Source: Candidatus Parcubacteria bacterium (GTDB taxonomy: Bacteria > Patescibacteriota > Minisyncoccia > Minisyncoccales > JAGLUP01). From it: a DNA stretch of 64,000 nt. Position 1 is the stretch's first letter. The number at the start of each line of letters is the position of its first letter. Under the pieces are notes generated by a model, which did not search any database, was not told the origin of the DNA, and saw only the letters and a program-made list of their open reading frames with translations. The position numbers were made by a program, and so were the translations under genes. Positions 45,103 to 52,109 of this stretch are shown here, piece by piece. Location of the stretch: NCBI GenBank assembly GCA_023134715.1, contig JAGLUP010000003.1:118909-182908 (forward strand). The letters run 5' to 3'.

Positions 45103-47133
45103 ATGGGCAAGAAATCAAGAGAAAAACAATTAAGAAAATTAGAAGGATACGAGAAAGAAAAGAATTATAAAGAAAGTAAAACAGACCCTTTTTATTTAAG
45201 GATTATTTGCTGGGCGGTTTATTTGATTTTATTTACCCCTCTTATTATTAGCGGCAAATTTTTCTTTCCTTATGTTGGGCTTAAAAGTTTGTATTTTATG
45301 GCTTTGGCGGAAATAATGTTTGTCGCTTATCTTTTTTTAGCTTTTTCTTGTTCTAAATATCGGCCAAAGCCAAATATTCTTTTGTTCGCGCTAATTTTAT
45401 TTGTGTGTTTTTCAATTTTAAGTTCTGTTTTTGGCGCTGATTTTTCTAATAGTTTTTGGTCAAAGTATGAAAGGATGACAGGGCTTTTAATGTGGTTTCA
45501 TCTTCTTGCTTTTTTTGTGGTTATTTCCTCTGTTTTTAGAAAAAAACAGGATTGGTATAAAATTTTTGGAGTTTCTATTTTTGTGGCTATTTTAATAGGC
45601 ATAATGAGTTTGCTCGCTAAAATTGGTCCGCCAGACGCAAGCATTTCTATGCGTGGAGGAGCGACTATTGGCAATAGTTCTTTTTTAGCCACTTATTTAT
45701 TGTTTAATGTATTTTTAGCGTTTTATTTATCTTTAAAAACTAAGAATAATTTTAGAATTTATTCAGGAGGAGCCTTGGCTTTTCTTGTTTTGGCTTTGCT
45801 TTTAAGCACTGGTCGCGCGGCTATTTTGTCCTTTTTGGGAGGAATAGCATTATTGTTTCTTCTTTATTTAGCTTTTGTTCCCTTAAAACGTTTTTTAAAT
45901 ATTCTTGGAAAAGCGCTTCTTTCTATTTCTTTAATAATTTTTCTTTTTTCTGTTTTTTTGCTTTTTCAACAGGAAAGTTTTGTCCAGCAAAAATTTACAG
46001 AAAGAGCTGGCGTTGACCGTATAATAGTTTGGGATATGGCATGGAAAGCGTGGCAGGAAAAACCTTTGTTCGGTTGGGGGCCTGAAAATTTTAATTTAGT
46101 ATTTACCAAACATTTTGATCCTTGTTTGCCTTCGCCTAAGTGCGGCGGAGAAATGTGGTTTGACAGGGCTCATAATATTATATTTGATACATTAGTTACC
46201 GCAGGGATTATTGGTTTTTTAAGTTATTTGAGTATTTTTGTCTCTGCTTTTTATCTTTTGTGGAAAAGATATTTTAAAGAAAAGCTTGATTTTTGGACAG
46301 CTGGAATTTTTTCTGTTCTTTTTATCTCTTATTTTGTCCAAAACCTTACTGTTTTTGATATGGTAAACAGTTATATAATGTTGTTTTTGGTCTTAGGATT
46401 TATTGGTTTTATTACACGAAATCAAGAAAATAATTATAATGAAAATAATTTTTCTAATAAAAAATGGTTAGGAATAATAATTTTAATTTGTTTTATTTTT
46501 TCTTTTTCTAAATTTATAATCCAACCGTTAAAAACTGATTATTATGTAATTAAAGTTTTCCACGCCCGTACTTTTGACGAGAAAATGAATTTTTATAAAA
46601 AAACATTGGAAAGTTCTCCAATGGGAAAATATCAAATAAGAGAATTTTTTGCTGACCAGTTGATAAGGTTTACTCAAAGCGAAGCGGCAAAGCAGATTCC
46701 TAAAGAAAAATTTAAACAGGAGTTTGATTTTGTGAGTCAGGAGTTAGAAAAAAGCATTGTTGAGTCGCCTTTAAACTTCAGGAGCCATCTTAAATTAGGA
46801 CAGATTTATAACACCTATGCTCTAATTGATTCTTCAAAGCTTTTTAGAGCCCAGCAGGTTTTAGAAAAAGCAATGGAACTTAGCCCTACTAATCAGCAGG
46901 GATATTGGGCTTTGGCGCAAACAAAACTTCATCAAGGAGATTATGAAACAGCTCTTTCCTTGGCGCAGCAAGCGTTAGATTTAGAACCGAGAGTAGTAAA
47001 ATCTCATTTAGTGCTCATTGATATTGCTCAAAAAACAGGGGATAAAGATTTGGCCAGAAAACACGCTCAAGAAGCAATTAAATTAGACGCTTCATTAGAA
47101 CCAAAACTCCAGCAATTTTTATCTGAAGATTAA
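45103..47133 (+). CDS. O-antigen ligase/polymerase (WaaL/Wzy_C) with C-terminal TPR repeats
   Basis: The 676-residue protein starts with a basic stretch, then has about 12 helices (about 28-460). The Wzy_C region between helices has STGRAAILSFLGG near 231-243, AGVDRIIVWDMAWKAW near 303-318 and PLFGWGPENFNLVF near 322-335, ending with a loop DRAHNIIFDTLVTAGIIG near 353-370; these are the WaaL/Wzy landmarks. Residues about 490-670 form TPR helices (LKLGQIYNTYALID, GYWALAQTKLHQGDYETAL). It should polymerise the glycan or join it to its anchor outside the membrane. It closes the polysaccharide locus. Confidence 0.88.
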   Translation: MGKKSREKQLRKLEGYEKEKNYKESKTDPFYLRIICWAVYLILFTPLIISGKFFFPYVGLKSLYFMALAEIMFVAYLFLAFSCSKYRPKPNILLFALILFVCFSILSSVFGADFSNSFWSKYERMTGLLMWFHLLAFFVVISSVFRKKQDWYKIFGVSIFVAILIGIMSLLAKIGPPDASISMRGGATIGNSSFLATYLLFNVFLAFYLSLKTKNNFRIYSGGALAFLVLALLLSTGRAAILSFLGGIALLFLLYLAFVPLKRFLNILGKALLSISLIIFLFSVFLLFQQESFVQQKFTERAGVDRIIVWDMAWKAWQEKPLFGWGPENFNLVFTKHFDPCLPSPKCGGEMWFDRAHNIIFDTLVTAGIIGFLSYLSIFVSAFYLLWKRYFKEKLDFWTAGIFSVLFISYFVQNLTVFDMVNSYIMLFLVLGFIGFITRNQENNYNENNFSNKKWLGIIILICFIFSFSKFIIQPLKTDYYVIKVFHARTFDEKMNFYKKTLESSPMGKYQIREFFADQLIRFTQSEAAKQIPKEKFKQEFDFVSQELEKSIVESPLNFRSHLKLGQIYNTYALIDSSKLFRAQQVLEKAMELSPTNQQGYWALAQTKLHQGDYETALSLAQQALDLEPRVVKSHLVLIDIAQKTGDKDLARKHAQEAIKLDASLEPKLQQFLSED

Positions 47134-47140
47134 TATCAGT

Positions 47141-47188
47141 AAAAAGCGTAACAAATCTCGCCGATCGACCTAGTTTGTTACGCTTTTT
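47141..47188 (+). terminator. strong rho-independent terminator closing the polysaccharide locus
   Basis: A perfect 15-bp stem (47141-47155 with 47174-47188, AAAAAGCGTAACAAA / TTTGTTACGCTTTTT) with an 18-nt loop; A-run and T-run form its base, so it can work on both strands. Confidence 0.93.
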
Positions 47189-47189
47189 A

Positions 47190-47218
47190 TTGACAAATTA
47201 GGCAAAAAATGGTATGGT
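47190..47218 (+). promoter_or_regulatory. strong promoter of the DHH-protein unit
   Basis: TTGACA (47190-47195), 17 nt, TATGGT (47213-47218), directly after the terminator. Confidence 0.82.
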
Positions 47219-47222
47219 AAAA

Positions 47223-47270
47223 ATGTTAAATGCTAAGGTAATTCTTAGCATTTTTAAAAAGAAAAAATAG
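47223..47270 (+). CDS. putative 15-residue leader peptide
   Basis: An ATG 5 nt after the -10 box opens a 15-codon frame, MLNAKVILSIFKKKK, ending TAG at 47268-47270. A 10-bp hairpin (AAATGCTAAG 47228-47237 with CTTAGCATTT 47244-47253) lies within it, so a translating ribosome would melt the hairpin. There is no Shine-Dalgarno; it would be a leaderless start. A similar 15-codon frame lies before the 23S gene. It could be chance; no homologue is known to me. Confidence 0.4.
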   Translation: MLNAKVILSIFKKKK

Positions 47271-47300
47271 GACGGCACTTTGAAAAATCAATAACAAGTT

Positions 47301-47353
47301 CCAGACAGCCGAATTGCTTATAAAGCATTTTCGTAAGCAATTCGGCTGCCTGG
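47301..47353 (+). other. long 5'-leader hairpin of the DHH gene
   Basis: CCAG-A-CAGCCGAATTGCTTA (47301-47320) pairs with 47334-47353 over 20 bp with a single mismatch and a 13-nt loop. It lies in the 140-nt untranslated stretch between the small leader frame and the DHH gene, followed by a GA-rich segment. No T-run follows. It is likely a structured RNA element; no known riboswitch class recognised. Confidence 0.7.
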
Positions 47354-47414
47354 AGCGAGATGAAGACCTCATTGATGAACGGAGAAAGGCGGTACGAAAA
47401 AATTGGTGATTTAA

Positions 47415-48917
47415 ATGGAAGGAACTACTTTAAATAATGGAACTATTATTATTGGACATTATAGACCTGATATGGACTGCGCAATGGGAATAGCATTATA
47501 TAAAGCAATGATTGACGAGACAGCTACTATAAGATTTTTCGATAAGAATCGGAAAATTGATATTCCCAAAGGTACGAAGAAAATAGTTTTTATAGACACA
47601 ACCCCAAATCAGGAATTTCTTTCTAATCTTAATGAAAGATTTCTTGTGGAAGTATTTGACCACCATGAGAGGGGGAAGGAAAGTGATACTGCTACGAGCT
47701 TAGTAGTTGAAAGGATAAAAGAGATAACAGGGAAAACAATAAAGATAGAAAGAGAGGGATTTTCGCCATTAATAGTGAGATCGGCTCCATACGAGTTGTC
47801 GTTAGAGAGAATAGAGCGATTGAGTGTAGTGGTGGATAAAGAAGGAACATCCGATGATATAGATATTGCGAGAGTGATAGGGGGTATGCATGGAATTTTT
47901 AGTGAGATAGAGATATATGAGTGGGGCGAGAAAGCAGTGCTAAGCGAGTTAGCAGTTGGAAGAGATCGTGTTTCAAAAATGAAATGCGCTGAATTTTTTA
48001 GAAACTGTTTATTAGGGTTTTTAAAGAAAAAAAATGATACCATAAAAGCAGATTTTGCAAGGACATTAGAGAGGCTAAATAGCCCCGAAGTTCTTGAAAA
48101 TCAAATGAGCTTGGTTGCAGTTTCGGGAAAAGTTGTGGGTATTTATGGAGAAAAAGATGCTAAGGAGTGGATGGTTGCTGCCTTCAAGGTTATTGAAGCG
48201 CAGAAAAAAGCTTTCAGAGAGCAATTCGGAAAAGTGAAATATGGTATTATTGTGCCAAATCCAAAAAATCCGAATTTGGTGATTGCGACAGGAGAGTCCG
48301 AATCTCAGGTATTTGGCAAAGTAGTAAGAACGCAAGTGCAGGAAGCGATGAAAAAGCGACATGGGCGGATAATTACTCCGATTATCGTGCAGTGGCAAGC
48401 TGAGAAAAAGAATGGCGGCCTAAAGGGCTTCCAAATTTATAGCAATGGACATAACGATCTCGGAGAGGTGGTCAAAGCTGTAAGAGCGGAGCTCCTTAGG
48501 AAGAGAGGAATCAAGAGAAATTGTTATTGGAAAGAGTTAGTGGCACGCGGCGAAATGAAGGGAGCTGATCCGTTGTTTTATAACAGTGGCGTCAGATATC
48601 CTGGAGTTTTTTGGGGGACTTTGAAGCATCCCAAGAAAGAAATCCCTCCATTTTCAGTGCAAGAATTGGTTGATATAATAGTGAAAGCATTGGACCGTTA
48701 TTTTCCGGAAGAATGTAAAAAGAGTGATAAGTGTCGCGGAAGAGAGTGTCCATATTTTTTATGGAAACTATTTCGCTGCAAGAGTAAACAGCACGAATGG
48801 AAGAACAGCAAAGTTGGACATAGTGACATAGGAGAATCTGAAGAGACTGTAATAGAGAAAGAAGCGAGAGAAAATGGCATAAAAATAAGAGAAAAGAGAG
48901 AAAAAAAGAAGACGTGA
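47415..48917 (+). CDS. DHH-family phosphoesterase-like protein with novel C-terminal region
   Basis: The 500-residue protein begins with a DHH domain: IIIGHYRPDMDCAMGIAL (11-28, with H15, D19, D21 for motif I), VFIDTTPNQ (58-66, D61) and EVFDHHERG (79-87, the D82-H83-H84 signature). A KEGTSDD near 142-148 suits motif IV. DHH enzymes split phosphodiesters or polyphosphate with Mn. The last 250 residues match nothing I know and include a Cys-rich patch (CKKSDKCRGRECPYF near 439-453, C-terminal CKSKQHEW) that may bind zinc, then a charged tail. GGTGAT lies 4 nt before the ATG. Codon use is less AT-rich than in the neighbours, which may mean transfer. Confidence 0.72.
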   Translation: MEGTTLNNGTIIIGHYRPDMDCAMGIALYKAMIDETATIRFFDKNRKIDIPKGTKKIVFIDTTPNQEFLSNLNERFLVEVFDHHERGKESDTATSLVVERIKEITGKTIKIEREGFSPLIVRSAPYELSLERIERLSVVVDKEGTSDDIDIARVIGGMHGIFSEIEIYEWGEKAVLSELAVGRDRVSKMKCAEFFRNCLLGFLKKKNDTIKADFARTLERLNSPEVLENQMSLVAVSGKVVGIYGEKDAKEWMVAAFKVIEAQKKAFREQFGKVKYGIIVPNPKNPNLVIATGESESQVFGKVVRTQVQEAMKKRHGRIITPIIVQWQAEKKNGGLKGFQIYSNGHNDLGEVVKAVRAELLRKRGIKRNCYWKELVARGEMKGADPLFYNSGVRYPGVFWGTLKHPKKEIPPFSVQELVDIIVKALDRYFPEECKKSDKCRGRECPYFLWKLFRCKSKQHEWKNSKVGHSDIGESEETVIEKEARENGIKIREKREKKKT

Positions 48918-48949
48918 AAAGGAGGTCTAAATAAATTTTTTGAATTTTA

Positions 48950-48999
48950 TGCGCGGAAGGAAGTCCGATAAGGATAATCCATTCGCGCTTATTTTTTTT
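48950..48999 (+). terminator. probable terminator of the DHH gene
   Basis: GCGCG (48951-48955) pairs with CGCGC (48984-48988), followed by A and eight T (48992-48999); the interior can form weaker GGA/TCC pairs. GGAGGT at 48921-48926 upstream has no nearby start codon. Confidence 0.55.
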
Positions 49000-49020
49000 A
49001 TCTTATTCACATTTTGGGGC

Positions 49021-49049
49021 TTGAATAAAGGTTGAAATTAAGGTAAAAT
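49021..49049 (+). promoter_or_regulatory. promoter of pheS, leaderless type
   Basis: TTGAAT (49021-49026), 17 nt, TAAAAT (49044-49049), ending 8 nt before the ATG at 49058. Confidence 0.6.
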
Positions 49050-49057
49050 GATAATAT

Positions 49058-50080
49058 ATGAGCAGTTGTTCAGAAATAAAAAAACAAGCTCTTAAGAAAG
49101 TAAAAGGAGCTAAAAATTTAAAAGAATTAGACAGGGTTTATAAAAGATATCTGGGCGGGAAAGGAGAGGTTTTTTTGGTTTTGAAGAATTTAAAAGATTT
49201 TTCAGAAAACAAAAGAAAAGAAATAGGCAAAGAAATAAATTTGGTTAAAAAAGATATTGAAGAAGCAATTAAAGAAAAACAGGAGGCGCTAAAAGAAATA
49301 GCGATAAATGAGATTATTGAAAAGGATAAATTAGACATAACTATTCCAGGTAAGAAAATTAAAAAGGGTCATCTGCATCCAATTACTTTAACCTTAAGGA
49401 AAATACAGGAAATTTTTCAAAATATGGGCTTTTCCATAATTGAAGGTCCCGAAGTAGAAACAGAATGGTATAATTTTGACGCTTTGAATATTCCCAAAGA
49501 TCATCCAGCGCGAGACGCGTGGGATACATTCTGGTTGCAAGGTAACGAAAAATTACTTTTAAGAACCCACACAAGTCCGGTACAGATTAGGTATATGGAA
49601 AAGAATCAGCCGCCTTTTCGAATTATCGTGCCAGGTAGAGTTTTTCGTCATGAAGCAACAGACGCTTCTCATGAAATTAATTTTTACCATCTTGAAGGAT
49701 TAATGATTGATAAACAAATATCAATGGCAAATTTTAAAGCAGTAATGGAGCATTTTTTAAAAAGTTTTTTTGGAAAAAAAATAAAAATGCGCTTAAGGCC
49801 TTCATTTTTTCCTTTTACTGAGCCAAGTTTTGAGATTGATATTAGTTGCGTTGCCTGTGGAGGGAAAGGATGTTCGGTTTGTAAAAAAACTGGCTGGCTT
49901 GAGACAATGGGAGCAGGGATGGTCCATCCAAATGTATTAAAAGCCGGCGGTTTAAATCCAAAAGATTGGCAGGGATTTGCTTTTGGAATGGGCGTTGACC
50001 GTTTAATAATGATGAAGCATAAAATTAATGACATTCGCTTGTTTTATAACAACGATTTAAGATTTTTAAAACAGTTTTAA
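49058..50080 (+). CDS. pheS: phenylalanyl-tRNA synthetase alpha subunit
   Basis: The 340-residue protein has an N-terminal coiled coil (about 1-90) for tRNA contact and the class II catalytic core: GPEVETEWYNFDALNIP near 130-146, LLLRTHTSPVQIRYM near 168-182 (motif 2 side), GRVFRHEATDASHEINFYHLEG split around 192-213, and GMGVDRLIM near 317-325 (motif 3). The CVACGGKGCSVCKKTGW segment near 265-281 is common in bacterial PheS. Length is normal. It is 1 nt from pheT, with which it forms the alpha2-beta2 enzyme. Confidence 0.96.
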   Translation: MSSCSEIKKQALKKVKGAKNLKELDRVYKRYLGGKGEVFLVLKNLKDFSENKRKEIGKEINLVKKDIEEAIKEKQEALKEIAINEIIEKDKLDITIPGKKIKKGHLHPITLTLRKIQEIFQNMGFSIIEGPEVETEWYNFDALNIPKDHPARDAWDTFWLQGNEKLLLRTHTSPVQIRYMEKNQPPFRIIVPGRVFRHEATDASHEINFYHLEGLMIDKQISMANFKAVMEHFLKSFFGKKIKMRLRPSFFPFTEPSFEIDISCVACGGKGCSVCKKTGWLETMGAGMVHPNVLKAGGLNPKDWQGFAFGMGVDRLIMMKHKINDIRLFYNNDLRFLKQF

Positions 50081-50081
50081 T

Positions 50082-52109
50082 ATGAAATTTTCGTATAATT
50101 GGTTACAATCTTTTTTTAAGAAAAAATTACCAAAGCCGGGAGAACTGGCCGAGCTTTTGACAATGCATAGCTTTGAGGTGGAAGGCATAGAAAAAAAGGG
50201 CAAGGATTGGGTTTTAGATATTGATGTTTTGTCAAATAGAGGGCATGATTGTTTATCGCATATTGGCATTTGTCGAGAAATCAGCGCGATAACAGGATTA
50301 AAATTCACCCGCCCAAATTTTGCTGAAAGCAAAAATTGTGGCGGGCAAGAACCCCAAACAAAAGATTTTATTAAGATAGAGGTTAAAGATAAAAATTTGT
50401 GTTCAAGATATACGGCAAGAGTCATCGCTGATGTTAAAGTTGGCGTTTCTCCGAAATGGATTCAGGAGCGTTTAATTGTCTGCGGGTTGCGGCCAATTAA
50501 TAATATTGTTGACGCTGCGAATTATGTGATGTTAGAAATAGGACAACCATTGCACGCTTTTGACTTTGATAAGGTTTTAGGCAAGAAAATTATTGTCCGA
50601 AGAGCAAAGAAAGGAGAAAAGATTGTTAGCTTGGATGATGAAAAATATGATTTAGACGAAAGTATTTTGATTATTGCTGACAATAAAGATCCTTTAGCTA
50701 TTGCCGGGATAAAAGGAGGAAAAAAAGCAGAAATTACCCAATCAACAAAAACAATAGTTTTGGAATCAGCTAATTTTGAATCTAAGACAATTCGTCTGGC
50801 GCGGCAAAAATTGGGATTACAGACAGATGCTTCTTTGCGGTTTGAACATCAGCCAGATCCGAATTTAACTCTTTCAGCGATTAATAGAGTCGCAGAGCTT
50901 ATTCAGGAAATCACAGGAGGCAAAATAGCGAAAGAAGTTGCTGATTTTTATCCTAAAAAAAATATCCCTAAAAGAATAAAATTAGAATTAGATTATGTTG
51001 AAAGATTATTAGGAATAAAAATTTCCAAAAAAGATATTATTAGTATCTTAAAATCTCTCGGGCTTAATGTAAAAGAAAAAAAACAAGTTTTAGAAATAGA
51101 AGTTCCGACTTTTCGTCAGGATATTTCTATTCAGGAAGATTTAATTGAAGAAATCGGAAGAATTTATGGTTATGAAAAAATTTCGGCAATCCTTCCTCTA
51201 AGTTCTTTAATTCCGCCTAAAAGAAATCTTCAGCTTTTTTGGGAAGATATTTGTAAAAACATTTTAAAAGAATTAGGATTTTCAGAGGTTTATAACTATT
51301 CATTTGTTTCTGGAAAACAACTTTCCACCTTCCACTTTCCACCTTCCAATTCAGTTAAAATTGAAAATCCGGTTAGCGTCAAGCAAGAATATTTACGGCC
51401 AAGTTTGATTTTTAATTTATTAAAAAATGCAAAAGAGAATTCTAAAAATTTTAAAGAGATTAGAATTTTTGAGCTTGGAAAAATTTTCAAGAAAGGCAAG
51501 GAGAAAAAAATGTTAGCCGGAGCTGCGACTAATGAATTTTATGAGTTGAAAGGAGTTATTGATTCTTTGCTTAATGGTTTGGGAATAAGCAATATATGGT
51601 ATGATGAGTATAAACCGACTCCAGAGGATAGCAAAATAGCTATCTGGCATCCTAATAAATGCGCTGAAATTAAAATAGATAATTCAGAAATAGGATTTTT
51701 AGGAGAAATTCATCCTAAGATTGTTGAAAGTTTAGGTATTAAGAATAGAGTAGTTGTTTTTGATATTGATTTTGAAAAGCTGACAAGATTTTCTTCAGAG
51801 GAGCACGAATATCAGCCAATATCCTTTCATCCAGCCGCAGTGAGAGATTTAGCTATTTTAGTTCCATTAGATGTTAAAGTTGTAGAAATTTTAAATAAAA
51901 TAAATATCGCTGGAGGCAAACTTGTTCGAGATGTTGATTTATTTGATATTTATGAAGGCGAAGAGCTTCCAGATGGAAAGAAAAATTTAGCTTTTCACAT
52001 AATTTATCAGAGCGAAGAAAAAACTTTGCCAACAAAAGAAATTGATAAACTTCACCAAGAAATTATTAATGTTTTAGAGCAAGACCCGGAATGGGAAGTA
52101 AGAAAATGA
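50082..52109 (+). CDS. pheT: phenylalanyl-tRNA synthetase beta subunit
   Basis: The 675-residue protein covers MKFSYNWLQSFF at the start, the B3/B4 domain (GLRPINNIVDAANYVMLEIGQPLHAFDFDK, split around 137-166), the B5 domain, the catalytic-like core and the C-terminal anticodon-binding B8 domain (FHPAAVRDLAILV near 583-595). It is shorter than the common 790-residue form because the EMAP-II-like tRNA-binding B2 domain is absent at the start. Two foreign-looking DNA pieces lie in frame: a palindrome over codons 76-88 and a heptamer repeat over codons 414-423. It overlaps gyrB by 4 nt. Confidence 0.95.
   Translation: MKFSYNWLQSFFKKKLPKPGELAELLTMHSFEVEGIEKKGKDWVLDIDVLSNRGHDCLSHIGICREISAITGLKFTRPNFAESKNCGGQEPQTKDFIKIEVKDKNLCSRYTARVIADVKVGVSPKWIQERLIVCGLRPINNIVDAANYVMLEIGQPLHAFDFDKVLGKKIIVRRAKKGEKIVSLDDEKYDLDESILIIADNKDPLAIAGIKGGKKAEITQSTKTIVLESANFESKTIRLARQKLGLQTDASLRFEHQPDPNLTLSAINRVAELIQEITGGKIAKEVADFYPKKNIPKRIKLELDYVERLLGIKISKKDIISILKSLGLNVKEKKQVLEIEVPTFRQDISIQEDLIEEIGRIYGYEKISAILPLSSLIPPKRNLQLFWEDICKNILKELGFSEVYNYSFVSGKQLSTFHFPPSNSVKIENPVSVKQEYLRPSLIFNLLKNAKENSKNFKEIRIFELGKIFKKGKEKKMLAGAATNEFYELKGVIDSLLNGLGISNIWYDEYKPTPEDSKIAIWHPNKCAEIKIDNSEIGFLGEIHPKIVESLGIKNRVVVFDIDFEKLTRFSSEEHEYQPISFHPAAVRDLAILVPLDVKVVEILNKINIAGGKLVRDVDLFDIYEGEELPDGKKNLAFHIIYQSEEKTLPTKEIDKLHQEIINVLEQDPEWEVRK
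50308..50345. repeat. GC-capped palindromic element inside pheT
   Basis: CCCGCC (50308-50313) pairs with GGCGGG (50340-50345). The inner arms CAAATTTTGCT and AGCAAAAATTG continue the stem with one mismatch, one bulged T and a 3-nt loop. It encodes the segment around RPNFAESKNCGGQEP in a loop between GLKF and FIKIEV. It shares its caps with the element at 40,995. Confidence 0.82.
51321..51348. repeat. heptamer tandem repeat inside pheT
   Basis: Two exact 14-bp units CTTTCCACCTTCCA (heptamers CTTTCCA and CCTTCCA alternating), encoding STFHFPPS in a loop of the catalytic-like core. Confidence 0.88.

Noticed and set aside
2061-47133. The long polysaccharide locus as a prophage or integrative element.
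   Set aside because: No integrase, transposase, terminase, attachment repeats or flanking tRNA are visible; the variable sugar genes are explained by ordinary glycan-locus exchange.
47271-47414. The leader of the DHH gene as a tRNA, SRP RNA, 6S RNA or tmRNA.
   Set aside because: No T-loop or acceptor pairing, no SRP GGAA tetraloop arrangement, and no tmRNA tag reading frame could be found; only a simple long hairpin is certain.
48949-49035. A 28-codon ORF (start MRGRKSDKDNPFAL, hydrophobic end) after the DHH gene.
   Set aside because: It runs through the probable terminator hairpin and its T-run, and the GGAGGT upstream is 23 nt away, too far to serve as its ribosome site.
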